A stretch of DNA of 15,332 bases. Origin: Actinomycetales bacterium. Lineage in GTDB: Bacteria > Actinomycetota > Actinomycetes > Actinomycetales > Cellulomonadaceae. Location: the NCBI GenBank assembly GCA_015655615.1, contig JAATES010000195.1, forward strand, positions 1-15,332. Direction: 5' to 3'. Position numbers and translations under genes: made by a program. The notes under the pieces are model-generated. The model did not search any database, had not been told where the DNA came from, and saw nothing but the letters and a program-made list of their open reading frames with translations. Shown here one piece after another: positions 7,627-14,128 of the stretch (its first letter is position 1; each line of letters opens with the position of its first letter).

Positions 7627-9180
7627 TTACACACCGAAGAACACGTCCGTGTGAATGTGGCGGACCCCGCTGTTGCGCAGCGCACCACGTACATCACTGA
7701 CCATGGCGGGCGGGCCGGAGAGGTAGGCGACTCGTCGTGAGGCGTCTCGTACGGCGTGGGCGATGACCTCCGGGGTGACCCGGTCTGCTCCGCCGTACTC
7801 CCAGCCGTCAGGCAGGGAGTCGGGGACGAGACGGGAGATCACAACGACCCGAGCGCCTGACCGCACCAGCTCGGCAGTGCCGATGACCTCATCGGGATGG
7901 GACACGCCGTACACCACCACCACATCCCGATGCTCACCGGCCGCACTGAGGGCTGCCAGCTGGCTGAGGAACGGCGTGATACCGATTCCCCCGGCCACGA
8001 GCAGCAGCGGGACCGCAGGATCCTCGGGCAGCAGGAAGTCCCCGGCGATTCGCGTGACCCGGACAGCTGCGCCCTCCGGAAGGTCGGCCAAGGACCTCTT
8101 GAACGAGCTGGGCCGCGGCGGCAGCCGGGTGGCGATGGTCAGCTCCTTCTGGCCGGGGGCGCTGGCCAGCGAGAATGACCTGCGGAGCCCGCGAGCATCG
8201 GCCGAGGCATGGGGCAGGTGCAGTTCGAGGTACTGGCCCGGCCGGAACGATACCGTACGGTCCGGCCGCCAGGTCAGCTCGACGACGGTGGGGCTGACCA
8301 TCTGTCGGCGCACGAGCGTCAGCTTGCGAACCCCCCGCGCGCCCAGCGCTGTGGCCAGCAAGTTCCCCGCCAGCAGCGCCGCCTCCGGCGTGGTCGAGAG
8401 GGTCCACGATCCCAGATGCCAGGCGTAGGGCACGGCCGCCAGCACGCCCGACACCACCGCGACCGCGAGCTGCGATCTGCGCCGCGGCGGCAGCGTCAAC
8501 GGTTCGGTGAGCATGAAGCACGCCGCGAAGATGAAGGGGTAGGACACCACTGCGGACTCAAGCGCAGTGAGGAACCCCTGCCCGGAGTCGGTGAGGCGCC
8601 AGATCACCACGCTGGTGGAGACCAGGACGAAGGTGAGGGCGACCCCGGCCACGCCGGTACGGCGCAGCACGACCAGACCCGTCACGATCACCACGACCAG
8701 CAGAGGCTTGCTTGCCACCCACCACACGCTGCCGGTCAGGCCGGTGAGCCCGACGACGAATGCGCCGAGGGCCGCGGGATTGAAAACGTGCCGACCCCGC
8801 CAGACCAGCACGTACTTGCTCACGGCGGCGATGGCTGCGGCGGCGGCGTACCCACGCAGGTCACCGGTGGCAGTGGACGGCCAGAAGAGGAAGAACAGCA
8901 GCAGCCCGGTGATCACGGCCGAATCCGGCTGAGGGCGAGACCTGGTCACCCGCGCGCAGACCCAGGTGAGCGCCACGGTCGTGACAACCGTGGCCGCCAA
9001 CGTCGTGGCCAGTTGCGCAGGAGTGAAGGCGAGCGAGCCCAGTACGCTCAGCAAGAACGCAGCAGCTGCCACGACACCCAGCGCATAGACGACGAGCCGG
9101 GACATCGACACCCTGCCCAGCAAGGAGTCGATCCAGGCGGCCACCGTCGAACGCGGCCTCGCGGTCCAGACGTCGATCAT
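7627..9180 (-). CDS. NqrB/RnfD-like membrane domain fused to FAD/NAD(P) ferredoxin-reductase module
   Basis: 517 residues in two parts. Residues about 25-285 hold several membrane helices of the NqrB/RnfD type, with signature stretches SKYVLVWRGRHVFNPAALGA (121-140) and CFMLTEPLTLPP (221-232). Residues about 286-517 form a ferredoxin-NADP reductase-like module: FAD-binding RSFS (334-337), nucleotide-binding VAGGIGITPF (395-404) and SGPPAMV (488-494). In Nqr and Rnf complexes the related subunit carries electrons across the membrane through bound flavin. Here the fusion should take electrons from cytosolic NAD(P)H and deliver them outside, to the flavinylated lipoprotein of the same operon. 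I do not see the SGAT/DGAT flavin-attachment motif of RnfD/NqrB. The start ATG at 9180 has GGGAGAGG upstream and overlaps the apbE stop in an ATGA; an upstream TTG at 9213 is less likely. The function is inferred from domains and neighbours. Confidence 0.87.
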   Translation of the reverse strand: MIDVWTARPRSTVAAWIDSLLGRVSMSRLVVYALGVVAAAAFLLSVLGSLAFTPAQLATTLAATVVTTVALTWVCARVTRSRPQPDSAVITGLLLFFLFWPSTATGDLRGYAAAAAIAAVSKYVLVWRGRHVFNPAALGAFVVGLTGLTGSVWWVASKPLLVVVIVTGLVVLRRTGVAGVALTFVLVSTSVVIWRLTDSGQGFLTALESAVVSYPFIFAACFMLTEPLTLPPRRRSQLAVAVVSGVLAAVPYAWHLGSWTLSTTPEAALLAGNLLATALGARGVRKLTLVRRQMVSPTVVELTWRPDRTVSFRPGQYLELHLPHASADARGLRRSFSLASAPGQKELTIATRLPPRPSSFKRSLADLPEGAAVRVTRIAGDFLLPEDPAVPLLLVAGGIGITPFLSQLAALSAAGEHRDVVVVYGVSHPDEVIGTAELVRSGARVVVISRLVPDSLPDGWEYGGADRVTPEVIAHAVRDASRRVAYLSGPPAMVSDVRGALRNSGVRHIHTDVFFGV

Positions 9181-10064
9181 GAGAACACCTCTCCCTTCAG
9201 ATTGCTCGACCAAGTGATGCTGCGATCGTCCCGGACGGCGACGGCGGCCACCTCCAACAGGGTCGCCACGCGATCGACATCGCAGAAGAAGAGCGCGGTC
9301 GCGGCACCGTCGGCGACCATGGCGGTCCCGGCCACGGCCCAGGTCGCCGCGATTCCCTGGACAGGGACGCCGCTACGGGCATCGAGGATGTGGTGGAGCC
9401 CCTGACCCCACCGACGCCTGTTCGGTGCCGACCCGCAGATCGATTCCGAATCAAGAGAGACCACGCCGACGACCTGCGCAGGATCGAAGGGACTCTCGAG
9501 TCCCACGCGCAGGGCCGGGCCGACATGGCTGAGGTCGCCGCCGGCGTCCACCGTGACCTCCGTCATGCCCATGGCCCGCAACAGTCCGGAGACCAGATCG
9601 ACCAGCTGACCCTTGCCCACAGCGCCGACGTCGAGGACGACGGGCTGCGTCGTGACAAGGCGTTCGCCGTCCCACCGGCACACGTCCTCCCACCGCGCGA
9701 GGGCGGGCGGACCGGCTTGGGGGCGCAACGAGTACTGCGCGTCGTAGCCCAGGTGCACCAACGCCGTCCCGACCAGAGGCGAGATCGCTCCGTCGGTCAA
9801 CCGGCCCAGCCGCTCGTAGAGCGCGAACAGGTCCGCTGCCTCGGGAGGGAGCTCGAAGGAACCGGCCTGCTGCGACATCCGCGTGACGACCGAATCCGGG
9901 CGAAACCGTGAGAACGCCTGGTCATATCGGTCGATCAGCGCATGGATCGCGCTCTTCTGGTCCACGGCCAACGGTGCGGCCGTGGTGATCTGCCACCGGG
10001 TGCCGATGGCCTCGAAGATGAGGTCAGGCACCAGCCTCGGCCGCGATCTGCTCCAGCGCCTCAT
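9177..10064 (-). CDS. apbE: FAD:protein FMN transferase (ApbE family)
   Basis: Splits FAD and attaches FMN through a phosphoester bond to Thr/Ser of target proteins. 295 residues from the ATG at 10064, with the family motifs in order: FSRFRPDSVVTRMS (51-64), TDGAISPLVG (90-99), LDVGAVGKGQLVD (144-156), VDAGGDL (172-178), HHILDARSG (224-232) and the Mg/FAD-binding AMVADGAATALF (248-259). It lies between its likely substrate, the FMN-binding lipoprotein, and the membrane oxidoreductase. The ATG start overlaps the lipoprotein gene by 41 bases; a GTG at 10031, overlapping by 8, would drop 11 residues and is equally plausible. Neither start gives a signal peptide, although many ApbE proteins are exported lipoproteins. 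Confidence 0.92.
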   Translation of the reverse strand: MRRWSRSRPRLVPDLIFEAIGTRWQITTAAPLAVDQKSAIHALIDRYDQAFSRFRPDSVVTRMSQQAGSFELPPEAADLFALYERLGRLTDGAISPLVGTALVHLGYDAQYSLRPQAGPPALARWEDVCRWDGERLVTTQPVVLDVGAVGKGQLVDLVSGLLRAMGMTEVTVDAGGDLSHVGPALRVGLESPFDPAQVVGVVSLDSESICGSAPNRRRWGQGLHHILDARSGVPVQGIAATWAVAGTAMVADGAATALFFCDVDRVATLLEVAAVAVRDDRSITWSSNLKGEVFS

Positions 10065-10530
10065 TGAACCCCGCCCCCGTCAACGACGAGCCCGAGACCT
10101 TGGTGACCTGCGCGTCGGCAAGGGACTTGCCCACGACTTCACCGGAGATCGCCGCGGCGAACTCACTCTGGAACTTCGCCGCATTGGAGTCCGTGGCGTT
10201 CGGAGTCACCGTCACAGCGGTGATGAGCCCCCCGCCCAGCGTGATGGAGACGTCAATGCTCTGTTCGCCCCCCGGGCTCTGGTAGGAGCCCGAGGCGCTG
10301 TAGGTCCCCTCCACCGTGCTCACCGAGCCAGTGGATCCCGGTGAGGCGGATTCCCCGGTGACGCCGTCGCTGGGGCTCACCGCAGGGGTCGATGCGGCGC
10401 TCGTCGTGACCGGGGTGGTGCTCGCCGCGCCGGTGTCATCGGCGGAGTCGGAGCTGCAGGCCGCCAACGAAGCCGCGAGGGCCACCGTCGTGACCGAGGC
10501 GGCCCATCGCTTCTGGGTGTGGTTCGTCAT
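10024..10530 (-). CDS. FMN-binding domain lipoprotein (probable flavinylated electron carrier)
   Basis: 168 residues. A lipoprotein signal peptide (basic QKR at 6-8, hydrophobic 10-24) ends in the lipobox SLAAC with Cys25 as lipid anchor. A Ser/Thr/Pro/Ala-rich linker (26-72) leads to a compact FMN-binding (NqrC/RnfG C-terminal-like) domain at 73-168. The motif VSGSSLTGAG places Thr151 where NqrC/RnfG carry covalent FMN (consensus SGATxT). The neighbouring ApbE is the obvious modifying enzyme, and the membrane oxidoreductase the obvious electron donor. ATG 10530 is chosen because GAGGAG lies 9 bases upstream and it begins exactly at the signal peptide; the extension to 10569 would hide the signal peptide. 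First gene of a three-gene operon. Its final electron acceptor is not encoded here. Confidence 0.88.
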   Translation of the reverse strand: MTNHTQKRWAASVTTVALAASLAACSSDSADDTGAASTTPVTTSAASTPAVSPSDGVTGESASPGSTGSVSTVEGTYSASGSYQSPGGEQSIDVSITLGGGLITAVTVTPNATDSNAAKFQSEFAAAISGEVVGKSLADAQVTKVSGSSLTGAGFNEALEQIAAEAGA

Positions 10531-10565
10531 CTCAGCGGTCTCCTCAAGGTCGATGGCCAGGGCTT

Positions 10566-10577
10566 CCACCTAAGTGG
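10566..10577. promoter_or_regulatory. Small palindrome upstream of the flavin-transfer operon
   Basis: CCAC-CTAA-GTGG (plus strand) lies 36 bases before the ATG at 10530, between the candidate -10-like AT-rich stretch (10581-10593) and the ribosome binding site. It could be an operator, but four-base arms are weak evidence. Confidence 0.25.
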
Positions 10578-10593
10578 TTGACGATAAAACTAC

Positions 10594-10613
10594 CTCGCGA
10601 ACCACAACGCGAG
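10594..10613 (-). terminator. Candidate terminator of the monooxygenase/FMN reductase operon
   Basis: On the minus strand CTCGCG-TTGTGGTT-CGCGAG forms a 6-bp GC stem, followed by GTAGTTTTATC. It lies 50 bases past the FMN reductase stop and before the next gene on the same strand. The T-run is short, and the same AT-rich bases may double as the promoter of the lipoprotein gene. Confidence 0.5.
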
Positions 10614-10663
10614 CAGAAAGGCTCCTGTTGACTTGCTGTGCATCAGGTGAGCCCTCGGCAGTG

Positions 10664-11368
10664 TCAGCCCAGCAACGAACCTCCGGTCGCAGCCCTGAGC
10701 ATGTCCGGGTCGAGCACGATCTCCTGCTCGGACTCCGGATCGAGGTCCAGCGTGCGCTGATAACTCCGGGACGAGGTCTTCAGCATGTCCGCCGTGACGG
10801 TGGTGCGCAGCATCGCCCACAGCTCTGCGGCGGCCCGGTCGATGCGAGAGCCCAGCCCCGAGGGGCCCGACGTCGACCAGTCCTCGGGAGCCGCATAGAG
10901 CGCGGTGGGCACAGCGAGGGCACGCAGATAGCCTGCCAACGGGCGAAGTGCCATATCGACCGCGAGTGCGTGGCGCGCACTGCCGCCGGTCGCTGCCAGG
11001 ATCACCGGACGAGCCAGTAACGCATCGTTGTCCAGGAGGTCGATGAAGGACTTGAAGAGCCCGCTGAAGGTCGCCTTGTAAATGGGCGTCGCAAGGATCG
11101 CGCCGTCGCTGTTCGACACCGCATCAATGGCCTGTGTCAGTGCCCGTGACGTCACTCCGGCCACGGTGGCCTGTGCGATGTCGACTGCGAGGTCACGGAG
11201 CGTGAGGGTGGACACCTCGATCTGTTCGACCGCACCAGCCCCCGCCCGCAGTGACGTCACAACCCGCTCTGCAAGCATGCGAGTCGAAGAGGGATCCCCG
11301 AGGCCGCCGTTGATCATGGCTATCCGGTACGGCGAACGCGGTCTCGTTGCTGGCTGACTGCTGGTCAT
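10664..11368 (-). CDS. FMN reductase partnered with luciferase-like monooxygenase (CE1759-type)
   Basis: 234 residues with a flavodoxin-like NAD(P)H:FMN reductase fold. The phosphate-binding loop GGLGDPSSTRMLAERV lies at about 21-36. The stretch ATPIYKATFSGLFKSFIDLLD and the following ATGGSARHALAVDMALRPL are typical of the LLM-partnered reductases named after Corynebacterium efficiens CE1759. It would supply reduced FMN to the monooxygenase two genes upstream. Its ATG shares one base with the MarR stop (TGATG), so it is the third gene of a coupled operon. The C-terminal tail after about 195 (rich in Asp/Glu and ending GGSLLG) extends past the core fold and is usual for this subfamily as far as I recall. 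The subfamily name rests on memory, not a search. Confidence 0.87.
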   Translation of the reverse strand: MTSSQPATRPRSPYRIAMINGGLGDPSSTRMLAERVVTSLRAGAGAVEQIEVSTLTLRDLAVDIAQATVAGVTSRALTQAIDAVSNSDGAILATPIYKATFSGLFKSFIDLLDNDALLARPVILAATGGSARHALAVDMALRPLAGYLRALAVPTALYAAPEDWSTSGPSGLGSRIDRAAAELWAMLRTTVTADMLKTSSRSYQRTLDLDPESEQEIVLDPDMLRAATGGSLLG

Positions 11369-11856
11369 CAGTGCTCCTTGCTAGTGACAGACGCGGGTGC
11401 GTGGCCTGCCGACTGCGCAGAGACCGCAGGCGTGGCCACTTTGGTGCAGAGTCTCTTGAGCTCATGGAGCTCGGCCGGGCTCAGTGCACTCCCGACCTGC
11501 TCGGCGACGCTCCGGGCATGGCGCCGGCCGACTTCACGCTGGACGGCTCGTCCTTGCTCCGTCAGGCCGACCAGGGTCCCCCGACCGTCCTCGGGGGCGG
11601 GGTGCCGCTCCACGAGGCCGCGCTGCTCCAGACGATCGACCATCCGGGACAAGGAAGGCTGGCTGAGCAGGACCCCGTCGTTGAGCTGATGGAGCCGCAG
11701 GCCGCAGTCGGGACCTTTGCGCAGCGTGTACAGCACGTCGTACTCACGCATGGTGACCGGATGCCAGACATCCTGCTGGGCGAATGTGCGCATCAGCCTG
11801 TTCTGGGCACTCAGCAACGATTCCCAGGCGTCATTGGCCAATCTGGCGCCGGTCAT
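11368..11856 (-). CDS. MarR family transcriptional regulator
   Basis: 162 residues with the MarR layout. Helices at about 5-30 pack the dimer, a winged helix follows (recognition helix SQPSLSRMVDRLEQRGLVER at 65-84, wing EDGRGTLVGLTEQGR at 89-103), and the C-terminal dimer helices follow to about 142. MarR proteins bind palindromic operators and release them on binding small phenolic ligands or on oxidation. Two cysteines (51 and 137) are present, but redox sensing is not shown. The ATG overlaps the monooxygenase TGA (ATGA) and the stop overlaps the FMN reductase ATG, so it sits inside the operon it probably represses. The palindrome at 13046-13065, upstream of the first gene, is the best operator candidate. 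Confidence 0.9.
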   Translation of the reverse strand: MTGARLANDAWESLLSAQNRLMRTFAQQDVWHPVTMREYDVLYTLRKGPDCGLRLHQLNDGVLLSQPSLSRMVDRLEQRGLVERHPAPEDGRGTLVGLTEQGRAVQREVGRRHARSVAEQVGSALSPAELHELKRLCTKVATPAVSAQSAGHAPASVTSKEH

Positions 11857-12992
11857 GCGACCTCCGGGGAGGCGCCGGTGACGTCATCGCCGTCCGCGTA
11901 CACCGTGGCGTCCTTGGCGCCGCCGGCCGCCGCCACCAGGCTCGCATGGGTGGGTGCTTCGGGGGTGCCGGGAGCCTGGCGGGCGGAGGTCTCGGCACGC
12001 AGCACCGGGAGGACCTCGGAGCCGAACAGGTCCAACTGCTCCAGCACCGTCTTGAGCGGCAGGCCGGCGTGATCGACCAGGAACAGCTGGCGCTGGTAGT
12101 CGCCGAAAGCCTCCCGGAAGGTGAGGGTCTTGTCGATGAGCTCCTGGGGGCTGCCGACCGTCAGTGGCGTCTGATCCGTGAACTCCTCCAGCGTCGGTCC
12201 TTGGCCGTAGACAGGGGCGTTGTCGAAGTACGGCCGGAACTGGCGCCGAGCCTCCTGAGAGGACTTCGCGATGTAGAACTGTCCTCCCAGACCCACGATG
12301 GCGTCCTCGGCGCGACCGTGACCGTAGTGTTCGAAGCGCTGCCGGTAGAACTGGATCAGGCGCACGTAGTGCTCCTTGGGCCAGAAGATGTTGTTGGCGA
12401 AGTAGCCGTCCCCGTAGTACGCGGCCTGCTCGGCGATCTCCGGGGTACGGATCGAACCGTGCCAGACGAATGGCGGCACGCCGTCGAGCGGACGCGGGGT
12501 CGCGGTGAACCCCTGCAGCGGCGTGCGGTACTTGCCCTCCCAGTCGACCACATCCTCGCGCCACAACCGGTGCAACAGGTTGTAGTTCTCGAGCGCCAGG
12601 GGAACGCCCTCTCGGATGTCCTTGCCGAACCAGGGATAGACCGGTGCCGTGTTGCCCCGCCCCAGCATCAGGTCCATCCGCCCATCGGAGAGGTGCTGCA
12701 GCATCGCGTAGTCCTCAGCGATGCGCACCGGGTCGGTCGTGGTGATCAGCGTGGTCGAGGTCGACAGCATGATGTTCTTGGTCTGCGCCGCGATGTAGGC
12801 GAGCATCGTCGTCGGCGCGGATGGAATGAAGGGCGGGTTGTGATGCTCTCCCGTCGCGAAGACGTCGAGGCCGATCTCCTCCGCCTTCAGCGCGATGGCC
12901 ATGATCGCCTTGATGCGCTCGTGCTCGGTAGGAGTGCGTCCCGTGGTCGGGTCAGTGGTCACGTCGCCGACCGAGAAGAGTCCGTATTGCAT
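11853..12992 (-). CDS. FMN-dependent luciferase-like monooxygenase (CE1758-type)
   Basis: 379 residues of the bacterial luciferase-like (LLM) TIM-barrel family, which use reduced FMN and oxygen to oxidise organic substrates. It opens MQYGLFSVGDVTTDPTTGR and has the conserved FATGEHHNPPFIPSAPTT (about 46-63), LSTSTTLITTTDPVRIAEDYA and DGRMDLMLGRGN blocks. Pairing with the downstream FMN reductase matches the CE1758/CE1759 duo of actinomycetes. The substrate is unknown. ATG 12992 is chosen because the family starts there and GGTGA lies 5 bases upstream. A longer frame from ATG 13061 would add 23 residues whose codons have low third-position GC, so it is probably not coding. The last 45 residues are Ala/Pro-rich and low-complexity. 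Confidence 0.9.
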   Translation of the reverse strand: MQYGLFSVGDVTTDPTTGRTPTEHERIKAIMAIALKAEEIGLDVFATGEHHNPPFIPSAPTTMLAYIAAQTKNIMLSTSTTLITTTDPVRIAEDYAMLQHLSDGRMDLMLGRGNTAPVYPWFGKDIREGVPLALENYNLLHRLWREDVVDWEGKYRTPLQGFTATPRPLDGVPPFVWHGSIRTPEIAEQAAYYGDGYFANNIFWPKEHYVRLIQFYRQRFEHYGHGRAEDAIVGLGGQFYIAKSSQEARRQFRPYFDNAPVYGQGPTLEEFTDQTPLTVGSPQELIDKTLTFREAFGDYQRQLFLVDHAGLPLKTVLEQLDLFGSEVLPVLRAETSARQAPGTPEAPTHASLVAAAGGAKDATVYADGDDVTGASPEVA

Positions 12993-12997
12993 GGGTG

Positions 12998-13051
12998 TCA
13001 CCGTTCGTCCAGGTCGGTGGCTCGCAGCCCGGCCACCTCGTGAATGTCCAT
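12998..13051 (-). CDS. Possible 17-codon leader ORF before the monooxygenase
   Basis: Minus-strand ATG 13051 opens a 17-codon frame, MDIHEVAGLRATDLDER, ending at a TGA five bases before the monooxygenase ATG. Fourteen of 17 codons end in G or C, against about half in the competing in-frame extension of the monooxygenase. Its ATG lies inside the palindrome at 13046-13065, and it has no good ribosome binding site. It may be a leader peptide coupled to the monooxygenase, a remnant, or chance. Confidence 0.25.
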   Translation of the reverse strand: MDIHEVAGLRATDLDER

Positions 13052-13065
13052 GCGTTTGCATGTAC
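13046..13065. promoter_or_regulatory. Palindromic operator candidate for the monooxygenase operon
   Basis: gtccatgcgtttgcatgtac: CATGC-GTTT-GCATG is perfect (13049-13062), and GT/AC pair again one mismatch further out. It lies 54 bases before the monooxygenase ATG and just downstream of a TACGCT -10-like hexamer, a position suited to repression by the operon's own MarR protein. Confidence 0.5.
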
Positions 13066-13074
13066 TTTTGCTCC

Positions 13075-13080
13075 AGCGTA
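13075..13080 (-). promoter_or_regulatory. Candidate -10 element of the monooxygenase operon
   Basis: Minus-strand TACGCT would start transcription near 13067, giving a leader of about 75 bases that contains the palindrome at 13046-13065. No convincing -35 is visible. Confidence 0.3.
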
Positions 13081-13106
13081 GCCGAGCCCCGAACTATTCC
13101 CGCGTC

Positions 13107-13135
13107 ATGCCGGTCGGCATCGTGACGGTCGTCAC
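13107..13135. repeat. Two adjacent 14-bp palindromes with the same GGTC centre
   Basis: ATGCC-GGTC-GGCAT (13107-13120) and GTGAC-GGTC-GTCAC (13122-13135) are perfect 5-bp-arm inverted repeats separated by one base. They lie in the gap between the aldo/keto reductase stop and the monooxygenase promoter. A further GTGACG follows at 13141. They may be regulator sites upstream of the monooxygenase promoter or a weak terminator for the gene before it. Confidence 0.45.
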
Positions 13136-13197
13136 AGTCCGTGACGATCCGTCCGCCTCAGCATCCGCGCGGTCTCACCCGCTGCCGGCGCGGCCTG

Positions 13198-14061
13198 CTA
13201 CATCTCCTCGTAGACCGCGGGGTCCTGATCCTGCAGCCGGCCATCCGCACGCCCCAGCCCGGTGATGGCGGCGAGTTCGTCATCGTCGAGCGAGAAGTCG
13301 AAGATGCTGAGGTTGGCGAGCTGCCGAGCGGAGTTCGACGACTTCGGCAAGGGAATCGAGCCTCGCTGGGTGTGCCAGCGCAGGATGACCTCGATCGGCG
13401 TGCGGTCGTGATTCTCCGCAATCTCCACGATCACCGGCTCACTCGCCACCGTGTTGCCGCGACCGACCGGGCTCCACGACTCCGTCTGTATCCCCAGTCT
13501 CCCATGAAGCGCGAGCGCGTCGGTTTGGGGAAAATAGGGATGGAGCTCGATCTGATTCACCGCAGGCGTGATCCCGGTGGCCGCGGTGACCGCCGTCAGG
13601 TGCTCCTCCAGGAAGTTGCTGACTCCCACGGAGCGGATCAGGCCCTGCTTCTGCAGGTCCACCAGCGCCGTGTAGGCCTCGACGTAGCGGCCCACGCCCG
13701 GGTTCGGCCAGTGGATCAGGTAGAGGTCGTAGTAGTCCAGTCCGGCCCTGTACAAGGACTCCTGGACCGTGGCGATGGCCTCGTCATACCGGTGGTGCCG
13801 CCCCGGGAGCTTGGAGGTCACCTGGATCTGCTCCCGGGGAACGCCGGACTCTCGCACGGCCCGGCCCACGGCGCCCTCGTTCTCGTAGTTGAACGCGGAG
13901 TCCAACAGCCGATAGCCCTGGCGGATCGCCGAGACCATCGCGGCCACACCAGGAGCACCGTTGAGCTTGTAGGTGCCCAGCGCAACGGCCGGGAGAGTCG
14001 TGCCGTCATTGAGCGGCAGCAGGGGGACCTCAGGACCAGGAACAGCAGCAGGATTCATCAT
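13198..14061 (-). CDS. Aldo/keto reductase (2,5-diketo-D-gluconate reductase-like)
   Basis: 287 residues. NADPH-dependent reductase of aldehydes and ketones with a TIM-barrel fold. The catalytic tetrad is complete: Asp54 and Tyr59 (LLDSAFNYENE), Lys84 (TSKLPG) and His117 (LIHWPNP). The family signatures VGVSNFLEEHL and QIELHPYFPQ follow, and the NADPH 2'-phosphate site IPLPKSSN lies near 237-244. It resembles the DkgA/DkgB and YvgN-like group; the physiological substrate may be methylglyoxal or sugar aldehydes. TACGAT ends six bases before the first of two adjacent ATGs, suggesting a leaderless transcript. It is on the same strand as the monooxygenase operon, but the 205-base gap to that ATG, with its own signals, suggests separate transcription. 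Confidence 0.93.
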   Translation of the reverse strand: MMNPAAVPGPEVPLLPLNDGTTLPAVALGTYKLNGAPGVAAMVSAIRQGYRLLDSAFNYENEGAVGRAVRESGVPREQIQVTSKLPGRHHRYDEAIATVQESLYRAGLDYYDLYLIHWPNPGVGRYVEAYTALVDLQKQGLIRSVGVSNFLEEHLTAVTAATGITPAVNQIELHPYFPQTDALALHGRLGIQTESWSPVGRGNTVASEPVIVEIAENHDRTPIEVILRWHTQRGSIPLPKSSNSARQLANLSIFDFSLDDDELAAITGLGRADGRLQDQDPAVYEEM

Positions 14062-14067
14062 GACGCG

Positions 14068-14073
14068 ATCGTA
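14068..14073 (-). promoter_or_regulatory. Candidate -10 element of the aldo/keto reductase gene (leaderless)
   Basis: Minus-strand TACGAT, then CGCGTC, then ATGATG. The 6-base gap fits a leaderless promoter, and there is no Shine-Dalgarno in this stretch. Confidence 0.5.
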
Positions 14074-14128
14074 TTCCGCTCATGCGCCAACAGCCCGCCG
14101 GACGGCAGGACACCCAGGTTCCGCAATC

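Noticed and set aside
8209..9405. 398-codon plus-strand open frame opposite the membrane oxidoreductase
   Set aside because: Extremely Arg/His/Gln-rich, no domain, and it crosses the junction of two real genes on the other strand.
10531..10569. N-terminal extension of the FMN-binding lipoprotein
   Set aside because: It would bury the lipoprotein signal peptide and run through the GAGGAG ribosome binding site.
11784..13043. 419-codon plus-strand open frame opposite the monooxygenase
   Set aside because: Mirror frame of a clear LLM monooxygenase; composition is that of a GC-bias shadow and no motif is visible.
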